Part shown: positions 49,157 through 57,886 of the stretch, in pieces
How positions within the stretch are numbered: position 1 is the stretch's first letter
How the letters are laid out: every line of letters starts with the position of its first letter
Assembly (NCBI GenBank): GCA_900549745.1
Contig: URPJ01000013.1
Location: 1-64,000 of the forward strand
Origin: an uncultured Collinsella sp.
GTDB lineage: Bacteria > Actinomycetota > Coriobacteriia > Coriobacteriales > Coriobacteriaceae
Direction of reading: 5' to 3'
Length of the DNA: 64,000 nucleotides
Made by a program: the position numbers and the translations under genes
The notes under the pieces: model-generated
The model's input: only the letters and a program-made list of their open reading frames with translations
Databases searched by the model: none
What the model was told of the DNA's origin: nothing

Positions 49157-51466
49157 ATGGCATTGACCCCCAACGAGGCATATGCGGCCAAGCAGCCGTT
49201 TGTGGACAAAGAGACACTCGAGCATATCGTCGAGCAGTTCCCCACGCCGTTTCATCTATACGACGAGGCGGGCATCCGCCGCAACATGCAAGAAGTGCGC
49301 GACGCCTTTGCATGGAACCCGGGCTTTAAGGAATACTTTGCCGTCAAGGCCAACCCCAACCCGGCGCTCATCTCCATTCTCAACGAATACGGCTGCGGCT
49401 GCGATTGCTCGAGCTATACCGAGCTCATGATCGCCCGTTCGCTGGGTATCACGGGACACGACATCATGTTCTCGTCCAACGACACGCCGGCTGCCGACTT
49501 TGAGCTCGCCGACAAGCTGGGTGCCATCGTCAACTTTGACGACATCAGCCACATCGAGTTCTTTGAGCGCGTTGCGGGGCCCATCCCCAAGACGGTCAGC
49601 TGCCGCTTTAATCCAGGCGGCCTGTTCCAGCTCTCCAACGGCATCATGGACAACCCGGGCGACTCCAAATATGGCATGACCACCGAGCAGCTCTTCGAGG
49701 CCTTCCGCATGCTCAAGGCCAAGGGCGCCGAGGACTTTGGCATCCACGCATTCCTTGCCAGCAACACTGTCACCAACGACTACTACCCCAAGCTCGCGCG
49801 CATCCTCTTTGAGCTTGCCGTACGCCTGGAGCGCGAGACCGGCGCACACGTCGCCTTCATCAATCTGTCCGGCGGCGTCGGCATCCCCTACCTGCCTGAG
49901 CAGCAGGCCAACGACATTCGCGCCATCGGCGAGGGAGTACACGCGGCATACGACGAGATCCTGGTTCCCGCCGGCATGGGCGATGTGGCCATCTGCACCG
50001 AGATGGGCCGCTTTATGTTGGGCCCCTACGGCTGCCTGGTCACCAAGGCCATCCACGAGAAGCAGATCTACAAGGACTATATCGGTGTCGATGCAAGCGC
50101 CGTCGATTTGATTCGCCCTGCCATGTATGGCGCCTACCACCACATTACGGTGATGGGTCAGCCGGGCGGCGCCGACAAGGCCACAGCGCCCGTCACGAAC
50201 ACCTATGACATCACGGGCAACCTATGCGAGAACAACGACAAGTTCGCTATCGATCGCAAGCTGCCGCATATCGACATGGGTGACCTGCTTGTAATCCACG
50301 ATACCGGTGCGCATGGCTACTCCATGGGCTACAACTACAACGGACGTCTGCGCTCCGCCGAGGTCCTGCTGCGCCCCGATGGCGCGGCCGACCTCATCCG
50401 CCGCGCCGAGCGCCCGGGCGATTACTTTGCCACGCTCGACGTGCTGCCGTGCGGCCGCGAGCTGCTGGCCAAGTCGCGCGCCGAAAGTGCCCGCCGTCGC
50501 GCCCAAGACGAGCGCCTGGCAGTCGCAGCTCAATGGAACAAACGCATCCAGATCGCGGAGGCGAAGGAGAAGAACATGGATATCCGCAACCTTGAGGGCT
50601 CGATCGTCGCCCTCGTCACGCCGTTTAAAAAGGACGGCAGCGTCGACTTTGACGCGCTCGAGCGCCTTATCGATTTCCACTTGCAAAATGGCACCGATGC
50701 CATCCTCACCCTGGGCACCACCGGTGAGAGTGCCACGATGACCGATGACGAGGACAACTCCGTCGTCGCCGCGGTGGTCAAGCATGTTGCAGGACGCGTC
50801 CCCGTCATCGCCGGCTCAGGCTCCAACTCCACGCAGACCATGCTCACCAAGTCGCTTACTTACCAGGGCTTGGGAGCCGACGGCCTGCTGCTCATTACCC
50901 CCTACTACAACAAGTCCAACGAAGAGGGTATCTATCAGCACTTTAAGATCGTCGCCGATGCCGTTGACATCCCCTGCATCCTGTACAACATCCCCGGCCG
51001 CTGCGGCTGCGGTATCAGCGAGCGCAACGTAGAGCGCCTAGCCGCGCACCCCAACATCATGGGCATCAAGGAGGCCTCGGGCAACGTCGCCTACGCGGCC
51101 AAGATCGCCCACCTGCTGTCCGACGATTTCCGCATGTACTCGGGCGAGGATGCACTCACAGTGCCGCTCATGAGCCTGGGCGCTTCGGGCACCATCAGCG
51201 TGTGGGCCGACGTGCAGCCGCAGCTTGTACACGACATGTGCCGCGCTTATCTGGACGGCGACGTAGCGCGCGCCCGCGATATCCAGATTGCCGGCCAGCC
51301 GCTCATCAACGCCCTCTTTAGCGAGGTCAACCCCATCCCCGTCAAGGAAGCGCTCGCCCAGATGGGCATGATCGAGGCAAACTACCGTATGCCGCTGTGC
51401 CCCATGGCAGACGACACGCGAGCCGCACTTACCGATGCTCTGAAGGGAGCTGGTCTACTTGATTAA
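49157..51466 (+). CDS. Fused diaminopimelate decarboxylase - dihydrodipicolinate synthase
   Basis: Single 769-residue frame. Residues 1-about 470 are LysA: PLP lysine K64 in EYFAVKANPNPAL, SGGVGIPY glycine loop, CTEMGRFMLGPYG. Residues 474-769 are DapA: IVALVTPFKKDGSVD, GTTGESATM, LYNIPGR and Schiff-base lysine about K637 in IMGIKEASGN. No stop codon separates them. ATG 50576 (DapA Met1) has an AAGGAG site 6 nt upstream, so DapA may also be made alone. The last and first steps of the DAP/lysine branch are thus on one polypeptide, under a lysine riboswitch. dapB overlaps by 8 nt. Confidence 0.9.
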   Translation: MALTPNEAYAAKQPFVDKETLEHIVEQFPTPFHLYDEAGIRRNMQEVRDAFAWNPGFKEYFAVKANPNPALISILNEYGCGCDCSSYTELMIARSLGITGHDIMFSSNDTPAADFELADKLGAIVNFDDISHIEFFERVAGPIPKTVSCRFNPGGLFQLSNGIMDNPGDSKYGMTTEQLFEAFRMLKAKGAEDFGIHAFLASNTVTNDYYPKLARILFELAVRLERETGAHVAFINLSGGVGIPYLPEQQANDIRAIGEGVHAAYDEILVPAGMGDVAICTEMGRFMLGPYGCLVTKAIHEKQIYKDYIGVDASAVDLIRPAMYGAYHHITVMGQPGGADKATAPVTNTYDITGNLCENNDKFAIDRKLPHIDMGDLLVIHDTGAHGYSMGYNYNGRLRSAEVLLRPDGAADLIRRAERPGDYFATLDVLPCGRELLAKSRAESARRRAQDERLAVAAQWNKRIQIAEAKEKNMDIRNLEGSIVALVTPFKKDGSVDFDALERLIDFHLQNGTDAILTLGTTGESATMTDDEDNSVVAAVVKHVAGRVPVIAGSGSNSTQTMLTKSLTYQGLGADGLLLITPYYNKSNEEGIYQHFKIVADAVDIPCILYNIPGRCGCGISERNVERLAAHPNIMGIKEASGNVAYAAKIAHLLSDDFRMYSGEDALTVPLMSLGASGTISVWADVQPQLVHDMCRAYLDGDVARARDIQIAGQPLINALFSEVNPIPVKEALAQMGMIEANYRMPLCPMADDTRAALTDALKGAGLLD

Positions 51467-52199
51467 GACCGTCATTATGGGAACGGGCCGCATGGGCTCG
51501 CTCATCCGCACTGCCGCCGAAGGCATTGTCGACGCCGCCGGGCAGCCCGTTTTTGATATCGTGGCCCAGATTGGCTTCGATTTGAGCGAGCTCGAGAACG
51601 CACCGGCTGCCGACGTCATCATCGACTTCTCGAACGTCGCGACCTTCGACGCCGTCGTCGCCTATGTCGAGCGCACGGGCGCGGCGTTGGTCTCAGGCAC
51701 CACAGGCTACACCCCCGAGCAGATGGACCGCCTGCGTGAGCTGGGCCAGAACACCCGCGTTATGCACTCGGGCAATTACTCCATCGGTATCGCAGCCCTG
51801 CGCCATCTGGTAGCGCAGGCTACACGCGAGCTGCCCGGCTTTGACTGCGAAATCGTCGAGACGCACCACAACCAAAAGGTCGACGCCCCCAGCGGCACTG
51901 CCAAGCTACTGCTCGACGCCGTCGTCGAAGCCGAGCCCGAGGCAGGCTACCACCCCGTCTATGGCCGCGAGGGCATGTGCGGAGCACGCGATCCCAAGGA
52001 AATCGGTATGCACTCGCTGCGCGGCGGCACCGTCGCCGGCGTGCACGAGGTGAGCTTCTTTGGCCAGGACGAGGAGGTCACGCTCACCCACCGCGCCACG
52101 AGCCGTCAGATCTTTGTCAACGGCGCCTTGGCAGCCGCGCAGAAGCTCGTCACCCGCGAACCCGGCTTCTATACGTTCGACAAGGTCATGTTTGCCTAA
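51459..52199 (+). CDS. dapB: 4-hydroxy-tetrahydrodipicolinate reductase
   Basis: 246-residue NAD(P)H-dependent reductase, second step of the DAP branch. N-terminal dinucleotide motif IMGTGRMGSLI, VSGTTGYTPEQ, catalytic HHNQKVDAPSGTA and RGGTVAGVHEV are all present. Starts at TTG 51459 within the end of the DapA part (8-nt overlap), GGGAG upstream. Unusual start but the only one giving the complete Rossmann fold. Confidence 0.94.
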   Translation: MIKTVIMGTGRMGSLIRTAAEGIVDAAGQPVFDIVAQIGFDLSELENAPAADVIIDFSNVATFDAVVAYVERTGAALVSGTTGYTPEQMDRLRELGQNTRVMHSGNYSIGIAALRHLVAQATRELPGFDCEIVETHHNQKVDAPSGTAKLLLDAVVEAEPEAGYHPVYGREGMCGARDPKEIGMHSLRGGTVAGVHEVSFFGQDEEVTLTHRATSRQIFVNGALAAAQKLVTREPGFYTFDKVMFA

Positions 52200-52238
52200 C
52201 CAGGTATCAACCGAATCCACCCAAAGGAGAGATAGCAA

Positions 52239-52958
52239 ATGAGCAACGCAGCCGAGATGGATGCACAGGAGATTATCAACTACATCGCCACCGCGCCCAA
52301 AAAGACGCCCGTCAAGCTGTACGTGCGCGAGAAGCCGGGCATGAAGGTTGCCTGGGGCGACGCACATGTCTACGGCGGCCGTCGCGGCAAGACCGTCTTT
52401 GGCGACTGGGACGAGCTCAAGACCATCCTGGACGCCAATGCCGATTCCATCGATTACTACGACGTTGAAAACGATTGCCGCAACTCCGCCGTGCCCATGC
52501 TCGACCTTAAGGGCATCAACGCCCGCATCGAGCCGGGCGCGATCATCCGCGACCGCGTCGAGATTGGCGACCGTGCCGTCATCATGATGGGCGCCATCAT
52601 CAACATCGGCTCCGTTATCGGCGAGGGTTCCATGATCGATATGGGCGCCGTGCTGGGCGGTCGCGCCACCGTGGGCAAGAACTGCCACATCGGCGCCGGC
52701 ACCGTGCTGGCAGGCGTTGTGGAGCCCGCCAGCGCCACGCCCGTCATCATCGAGGACGATGTCATGATCGGCGCAAACGCCGTGGTCCTGGAAGGCGTGC
52801 ACGTGGGCAAGGGTGCTGTAGTTGCCGCCGGCGCCGTGTGCGTCGAGGACGTCCCCGCCGGCGCCGTCGTGGCCGGTGTCCCCGCCCGCGCCATCAAGAT
52901 GCGCGACGAGAAGACCGACAGCAAGACCGGCCTCGAAGAGGGCTTACGTCAACTTTAA
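52239..52958 (+). CDS. dapH: Tetrahydrodipicolinate N-acetyltransferase
   Basis: 239-residue left-handed beta-helix acyltransferase. The N-terminal helical part (INYIATAPKKTPVKLYV) is typical of DapH; hexapeptide repeats run from about residue 90 (ARIEPGAIIRDRVEIGDRAVIMMGAIINIGSVIGEGSMIDMGAVLGGRATVG). It commits the cell to the acetylase variant of DAP synthesis, which then needs an N-acetyl-DAP aminotransferase and a deacetylase; candidates are at 56605 and 47591. AAAGGAGAG precedes ATG. Confidence 0.93.
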   Translation: MSNAAEMDAQEIINYIATAPKKTPVKLYVREKPGMKVAWGDAHVYGGRRGKTVFGDWDELKTILDANADSIDYYDVENDCRNSAVPMLDLKGINARIEPGAIIRDRVEIGDRAVIMMGAIINIGSVIGEGSMIDMGAVLGGRATVGKNCHIGAGTVLAGVVEPASATPVIIEDDVMIGANAVVLEGVHVGKGAVVAAGAVCVEDVPAGAVVAGVPARAIKMRDEKTDSKTGLEEGLRQL

Positions 52959-53001
52959 TAGTTACGCGGTTTTGACAAACCGCGTATTAAGCCCCAAGTA
53001 A

Positions 53002-53036
53002 AAAGGCCGAAGCCCTCATCCGAGGCTTCGGCCTTT
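53002..53036 (+). terminator. Terminator of the lysine operon
   Basis: Perfect 13-bp arms AAAGGCCGAAGCC/GGCTTCGGCCTTT then ATTTTTT. Confidence 0.9.
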
Positions 53037-53061
53037 ATTTTTTGCAGCGTCCAAGCGCAGT

Positions 53062-54066
53062 TTATCGATTCTCAATTGACCCGATGTTTTTGAGCTCGAT
53101 GGAGATGAGGCCGTTGGGCTCGTTGACAAACTCGATGTACTCGGAGTTCGAACCCATCTCGGCCGGGAAGCTGATCTCGATACCCGTATCGGTACGGATC
53201 TTATGATTGCGCACCGCCGCGCGTTCGACCTGCTTGCGCTCCACGGGCACAAGCTCAGGCACCTTCTCCTCAGTCAGTGCCGCGCGCACGCTCTCCTTGA
53301 TAACCGGCTCGTCCTCAAAGACCTCATCGACGATATCCCAAGGGGGCAGTTCCTCGTCATCCTCAACTTTCTCGGCAACAGCAGCCTTAACCTTGGCGAG
53401 TGCTACAGCCGTGTTGGCACCGTGCTCCTCGGCGACTTCCTCGACCACACGCGTCACGGTGTCGATGACCTCCTTGCCCGATACCCCCGTGTCGCACTGC
53501 AGCAGGCCATCGGGAATGAGCATGCGATCCTCGCCGGCAATCTTGCGCTTCTTATCCACATAGCCGATCTCCATGGTGCTTGCACGCACGATTGCATAGC
53601 TCGGCACCTTTTGCGAGGGATTCGGCAGAATGGCGTAGTGGCGCGCAATGTCGTTGCGCACCTCGCCCTCTTCGCGACCCACCTCGTGCATAAAAGCCTG
53701 CTTGGAGCCCAGCAGCATCACGGCAAACCAGCGGGCATCCTCATCGTCATCAAAGTCCGCCACAAGCACGTCAGTGGACTCGGCTTTCTCGGCCTTGGTA
53801 AGTTCGGAAGAGATGAACTCCGCAATCTGCTGAGACAGATCCACGAATTCACGCTCACCAAAGAAATAGCCCTTGAGCTCACCACCAAACGCAGAGTTCT
53901 CGGCAAACGTGGCGCGTTTGTTGTCGGCCGAGGTACGCGCGCGGCGCAGATGTGTGGTCACGAAGTTGCGCACGGTACGACTCTCGATATCGAGCTCGCG
54001 CTGGCTCATAACGTTGACGGCAGAGTCAAAGTCCAGGATATGCAGAATCGCGTGATTGATTTTCAT
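53062..54066 (-). CDS. Nucleoid-associated protein (NdpA family)
   Basis: About 334-residue protein of the NA37/NdpA (YejK) nucleoid-associated family. The N-terminus MKINHAILHILDFDSAVNVMSQRELD and the sequence VDKKRKIAGEDRMLIPDGLLQC fit the family. Role in chromosome organisation or phage-related defence is known only loosely. Start is ATG 54066 or ATG 54075, neither with a strong ribosome site. Confidence 0.82.
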   Translation of the reverse strand: MKINHAILHILDFDSAVNVMSQRELDIESRTVRNFVTTHLRRARTSADNKRATFAENSAFGGELKGYFFGEREFVDLSQQIAEFISSELTKAEKAESTDVLVADFDDDEDARWFAVMLLGSKQAFMHEVGREEGEVRNDIARHYAILPNPSQKVPSYAIVRASTMEIGYVDKKRKIAGEDRMLIPDGLLQCDTGVSGKEVIDTVTRVVEEVAEEHGANTAVALAKVKAAVAEKVEDDEELPPWDIVDEVFEDEPVIKESVRAALTEEKVPELVPVERKQVERAAVRNHKIRTDTGIEISFPAEMGSNSEYIEFVNEPNGLISIELKNIGSIENR

Positions 54067-54142
54067 ATACGGCATTCCGTTCTAGATCGATTTCGGCACG
54101 AACCAGTATAGCGGTCGATCCCGCCCCAGGCGCATCGAAGAT

Positions 54143-54172
54143 TGGTGCATCGGGGACAGGTTGCTTTGCACC
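54143..54172. repeat. GGGGACAGGTT palindromic repeat, copy A
   Basis: TGGTGCA at 54143-54149 and TGCACC at 54167-54172 flank CGGGGACAGGTTGCTT. Same layout and orientation as the copy at 55356-55386; both flank the Mbeg1-like gene. Confidence 0.6.
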
Positions 54173-54177
54173 GATGG

Positions 54178-55338
54178 TTAGCGCAGGAGCTCGGACTGCC
54201 AAGCCTCGAGCTGTTCTGCCAAGCTCTTGCCGGCAGCGGGCATGTCGATCTGGGGACGTTTGGGCAGAAGCGCACACTTAAGAATCGCAACGATAGTCTG
54301 CGAGACAAAGCGTCGCGTATCCTTGTCAAAGCCTTGCGCAGCTTGGAGCATCACGGGCAGGCTCTCGCGCAGATTCCCAGCGATATCCGCAAACCGCTCA
54401 GCACCCGTAGCCTCAAGCACGGAGAACAACGCATCTACAAAACGCTCGCGCTCGTTAGGCGACACCGCAAGCAGCATCTCGCGAATGGAGCCATCAACGT
54501 ATCGAGCACCGGCGGACAGGCGCTCACAGTACACGAAGTCGCGACCATCAACCACCCAGCTAAAGGGATTATGCTGAAGCAGGCTGAACTCGGTGCTCTC
54601 AACGATGGCATAGTCCTCCTGTGTCTCGAACATCATGCCAAAGATCGACGACCGAGGTAGCGTCTTGTCGATTCGACCGGATAGATCGGCGAAGGCGTTG
54701 CCGCTCAGAAACTCCTCGACGAAGCCCGGACCATCATGGGAATACGCCCGTTCGATTCGCTCACGGGCGACATCGGGGCACATCGCCGCACCGTACACCG
54801 CAAGGTTTCCACCCTTGGAATGACCTCCGCACAAAAGCGGCCCGTCAATCGCATCCGCCGCCTCGTCTACATAACGCGCCGCGGATTCCTGGGCCGGCAC
54901 AGGACACCGGAACGCCATGTTAAAGTCCTCTTTCCAGCCCACAATCGTGCTGTCGGTCCCCCGGAAGGCAAGATAGCTAAACCCCGCCGGAAATCGGAAC
55001 GTCATGGCCGCAAACTGCTCCGTTGTCTCGGCATCACTCACGCTACGATAGCCGCAAACACGAACGCCACGGTAGCGAGGGCTTGCTGCCACAGCCTCCA
55101 ACAGGGCACGACTCCCCTCCGGATCCCACAGGTCGCCAATCATGTCTTGGTAGCACTCGGCGCGCAGCAGCTCGCGTACGTCTAGGCCCTGCCAGTTCGT
55201 CAGCTCCGCCATATCACCCGGCAAACGCAAATAGGACAACCACGCAAAGACCAGGCTATCCACCGCGCAGAACGGCCGTTCCTCAAACGGATCAAACGCT
55301 GTCTGGGCATAGGTCAAAAAATTAGGCGAATCCGACAT
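54178..55338 (-). CDS. Mbeg1-like (DUF2974) alpha/beta hydrolase
   Basis: 386-residue protein of the Mbeg1-like/DUF2974 family, lipase-like. The nucleophile elbow is GGHSKGGNLAVYGA (GxSxG), with an upstream oxyanion-type LAFRGTDSTIVGWKEDFNMAF and the typical N-terminal CAVDSLVFAWLSYLRLP. No signal peptide, so the acyl substrate may be cytosolic or membrane-facing. Bracketed by two same-orientation palindromic repeats, which hints that it moved as a cassette. Confidence 0.85.
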   Translation of the reverse strand: MSDSPNFLTYAQTAFDPFEERPFCAVDSLVFAWLSYLRLPGDMAELTNWQGLDVRELLRAECYQDMIGDLWDPEGSRALLEAVAASPRYRGVRVCGYRSVSDAETTEQFAAMTFRFPAGFSYLAFRGTDSTIVGWKEDFNMAFRCPVPAQESAARYVDEAADAIDGPLLCGGHSKGGNLAVYGAAMCPDVARERIERAYSHDGPGFVEEFLSGNAFADLSGRIDKTLPRSSIFGMMFETQEDYAIVESTEFSLLQHNPFSWVVDGRDFVYCERLSAGARYVDGSIREMLLAVSPNERERFVDALFSVLEATGAERFADIAGNLRESLPVMLQAAQGFDKDTRRFVSQTIVAILKCALLPKRPQIDMPAAGKSLAEQLEAWQSELLR

Positions 55339-55355
55339 GGCCCTCCCATCAACTA

Positions 55356-55386
55356 TGGTGCATTGGGGTCAGGTTACTTTGCACCA
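55356..55386. repeat. GGGGTCAGGTT palindromic repeat, copy B
   Basis: TGGTGCA ... TGCACCA ends around TTGGGGTCAGGTTACTT. Its reverse complement matches 5395-5418 nearly base for base (one A run differs). Confidence 0.65.
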
Positions 55387-55388
55387 AA

Positions 55389-55421
55389 AAGGCGCCCGGG
55401 CCGTGTGGACCCGGACGCCTT
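55389..55421 (-). terminator. Terminator of ldh
   Basis: AAGGCGCCCGGG/CCCGGACGCCTT (one mismatch), followed on the minus strand by TTTTTGG. Confidence 0.75.
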
Positions 55422-55452
55422 CATTGTAGCTTTTCGCTCTAGCGAGCTTGAT

Positions 55453-56403
55453 TTAGCAGGAGAAGTCGACGCTGTCGATGATGTCCTTGAGGGCCTTGGC
55501 GGAGGCGGTGAGCTCATGCTGCTCGTCATCGTTCAGCGGCACGGGTACGCGGCAGACGACGCCGTCGCGGCCAACGACCGTCGGCATGGAGATGGCCAGA
55601 TCGGACAGGCCATACTCGCCCACCATGAGCGAGGAGACAGGCAGAACGGTCTGCTCATCGCGCATGACGGCAGTGCAGATGCGCTTGACGGCCATGGCAA
55701 CGCCATAGTAGGTAGCGTGCTTCTTCTCGATGATGGTGTAGGCGGAGTTCTTGACGTCCTCGGCGATACGCTTCTCGGCAGCCTCGTGCTCCAGATGACC
55801 GTGAAGCTCGCAGAAGGTGTTCAGCGGCACGCCGGCAACCTGAGCGCTGGACCAAGCGACAAACTCGGAGTCGCCGTGCTCACCCATGACGTAGGCCTGA
55901 ACGTCGCGCGGGTCAACCTCGACGTGGGCGCCGAGCATCTGCTGCAGACGGCCGGTGTCGAGCACGGTGCCGGAGCCGATGACATGGCCCTCGGGCAAGC
56001 CGGACATCTTGATGGCGGCATAGGTCAGAACATCGACCGGGTTGGAGACGATGAGCAGAATGCCGTCAAAGCCAGACTTCTTAATCTCGGGGATAATGGA
56101 CTTAAAGATATTGACGTTCTTGTTGACCAGGTCCAGGCGGGTCTCACCGGGCTTCTGGGCAGCGCCAGCGGTGACGACGATCATGGCGGCGTCGGCGACA
56201 TCGGAATAATCGCCGGCATAGATCTTCATCGGCTCGGCAAACGTCATGCCGTGCGCGATATCCAGGGCCTCACCCTCGGCGCGGTTCTTGTCCACGTCGA
56301 TGAGGACCATCTCGGAGAACAGACCACTCTGCATCAGCGCGAACGCCGAAGACGAACCGACGAAACCGCAGCCGACAATAGCGACCTTCTTCTCGTTAAC
56401 CAT
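55453..56403 (-). CDS. ldh: L-lactate dehydrogenase
   Basis: 316-residue NAD-dependent L-LDH reducing pyruvate to lactate. NAD motif VAIVGCGFVGSSSAFAL, catalytic GEHGDSEFVAWS, substrate-Arg region GETRLDLVNKNVNI and SNPVDVLTY are present. ATG 56403 has GGGAG 6 nt upstream; the frame upstream to 56481 crosses a terminator hairpin and is not coding. Malate dehydrogenase is excluded by length and by the LDH-like specificity loop GAAQKPGETR. Confidence 0.93.
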   Translation of the reverse strand: MVNEKKVAIVGCGFVGSSSAFALMQSGLFSEMVLIDVDKNRAEGEALDIAHGMTFAEPMKIYAGDYSDVADAAMIVVTAGAAQKPGETRLDLVNKNVNIFKSIIPEIKKSGFDGILLIVSNPVDVLTYAAIKMSGLPEGHVIGSGTVLDTGRLQQMLGAHVEVDPRDVQAYVMGEHGDSEFVAWSSAQVAGVPLNTFCELHGHLEHEAAEKRIAEDVKNSAYTIIEKKHATYYGVAMAVKRICTAVMRDEQTVLPVSSLMVGEYGLSDLAISMPTVVGRDGVVCRVPVPLNDDEQHELTASAKALKDIIDSVDFSC

Positions 56404-56429
56404 TAGAAACTCCCATCTCACTCCACAAA

Positions 56430-56460
56430 CAAGCCGCCCGGGAACGACCCGAGCGGCTTG
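56430..56460 (-). terminator. Terminator hairpin between aminotransferase and ldh
   Basis: CAAGCCGC/GCGGCTTG with inner CGGG pairing, then TTGTTTG on the minus strand. It ends only 27 nt before the ldh start, so it may act as an ldh leader attenuator as well as the aminotransferase terminator. Confidence 0.6.
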
Positions 56461-56604
56461 CCGTAATCCCAATACATCCAATCGGGACTTTGATTATGCT
56501 CCTATTCGCAGCCAAAAATCGACCGTTTACCGAAATTGTTTGCAGGATTCGTAAAATAACTGCACGAAATCGGTTTCGAGCTATTGACGAGGCGAAATAG
56601 CTTT

Positions 56605-57768
56605 CTAATACAGGCCTGCCTCGCGAATGGCCTCGACAGCCAAAGCAATCTGATCGGGTGGCAGAACCAGCGCCATGCGCACGTGCCCCTCGCCCGAAGG
56701 ACCAAAGCTCGCGCCCGGCGTCACCACAACGCCGGCCTTCTCCATGAGCTCCTCGCAAAACGCCATGGAATCGGTGCGACCACCGGGAAGCTTGGCCCAC
56801 ACAAACATAGAGCCATGCGCGTTGGGACGCTCCCAGCCCAGGCCCTCAAGACCGTCGCACAGGGCGTCGCGGCGCTCCTGGTACTTCAGACGCTGCGCCT
56901 CGACTTCATCGCGCGGACCTTTCAGGCAGGCGATGGCGGCCTTCTGGATCGGGAAGAACATGCCAAAGTCGATCTGACCGCGCAGCTTGGCAAAGGCCGA
57001 GACCACGTCCTCTCGGCCGACCAAAAAGCCGATACGGGCACCGGTGACGTTAAACGACTTGGAAAGCGAGAAGAACTCGACGCCCACCTCGAGCGCACCG
57101 GGATACTGCAAGAAGCTGCCGCCGGGCTCGCCGTCAAACACGATGTCGGAGTATGCGTTGTCGTGAACGATGAGCAGGTCGTGCTCGCGTGCAAAAGCGA
57201 TGATCTCCTCGTAGATCTCGGGCGTGCCCACCGAGCCCACCGGGTTCGCGGGCAGCGACACGATCATATACTTGGCACGATCGGCAACCTCGGGATCGAT
57301 GCCCGCCACATAGGGCAGGTAATTGTGCTCGGCAACCAACGGATAGTACTCGAGTTTGGCATCGGCGATTTTGGCGCCCGCCTCGAAGACCGGGTAGCAC
57401 GGATCGGGCACCAGGATAGTATCGCCCGGATCGAGCAGGGCCAGGCCCAAATGACCCACGCCCTCCTGCGTGCCGTTGCACGACTGCACCATGGACGGCG
57501 TAATGCCCGAAACGCCGAAGCGGCGCTCATAGTAATCGCACACGGCTTGCTTGAGCTCGGGCAGGTCGCGCAGGGCATACTTCCACATCTCGGGATCTTG
57601 GGCTGCTTGCGTGAGCGCCTCGACCACGTGGTTGTACGGCTTAAAGTCGGGCGTTCCCACGCTCATGTTGTAAATGGTCTTGCCCTGAGCCTTCAGCGCA
57701 AGCAGTTTGTTGTTGAGCGAGGCGAAGACCTCCGCGCCAAAGCGGTCGAGACGCTGCGATGCCTGCAT
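56605..57768 (-). CDS. Class I aminotransferase, possibly N-acetyl-DAP aminotransferase
   Basis: 387-residue fold-type I PLP aminotransferase. PLP lysine in SLSKSFNVTGARIGFLVG, SLPANPVGSVG (Asn/Pro contact), HDNAYSDIVFDG. It resembles the LL-DAP aminotransferase/PatA-DapX group more than aspartate aminotransferases. The dapH at 52.2 kb makes N-acetyl-DAP synthesis likely, so this is a candidate for the transamination step; specificity is inferred. ATG 57768 has AAGGTGG 4-5 nt upstream. Confidence 0.82.
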   Translation of the reverse strand: MQASQRLDRFGAEVFASLNNKLLALKAQGKTIYNMSVGTPDFKPYNHVVEALTQAAQDPEMWKYALRDLPELKQAVCDYYERRFGVSGITPSMVQSCNGTQEGVGHLGLALLDPGDTILVPDPCYPVFEAGAKIADAKLEYYPLVAEHNYLPYVAGIDPEVADRAKYMIVSLPANPVGSVGTPEIYEEIIAFAREHDLLIVHDNAYSDIVFDGEPGGSFLQYPGALEVGVEFFSLSKSFNVTGARIGFLVGREDVVSAFAKLRGQIDFGMFFPIQKAAIACLKGPRDEVEAQRLKYQERRDALCDGLEGLGWERPNAHGSMFVWAKLPGGRTDSMAFCEELMEKAGVVVTPGASFGPSGEGHVRMALVLPPDQIALAVEAIREAGLY

Positions 57769-57792
57769 GGTGCCACCTTTCGATATGAAAAA

Positions 57793-57818
57793 CGCGGCGC
57801 TCCGACAAGAGCGCCGCG
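57793..57818 (-). terminator. Terminator of nadE
   Basis: Perfect 10-bp arms CGCGGCGCTC/GAGCGCCGCG, then GTTTTTC on the minus strand, 25 nt before the aminotransferase start. Confidence 0.82.
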
Positions 57819-57886
57819 CGATACGGGCCATCAGATTGCAAAAGTGTAACGCTTACAAACCCCGTATTGGTTCAATTTGGCCAACC

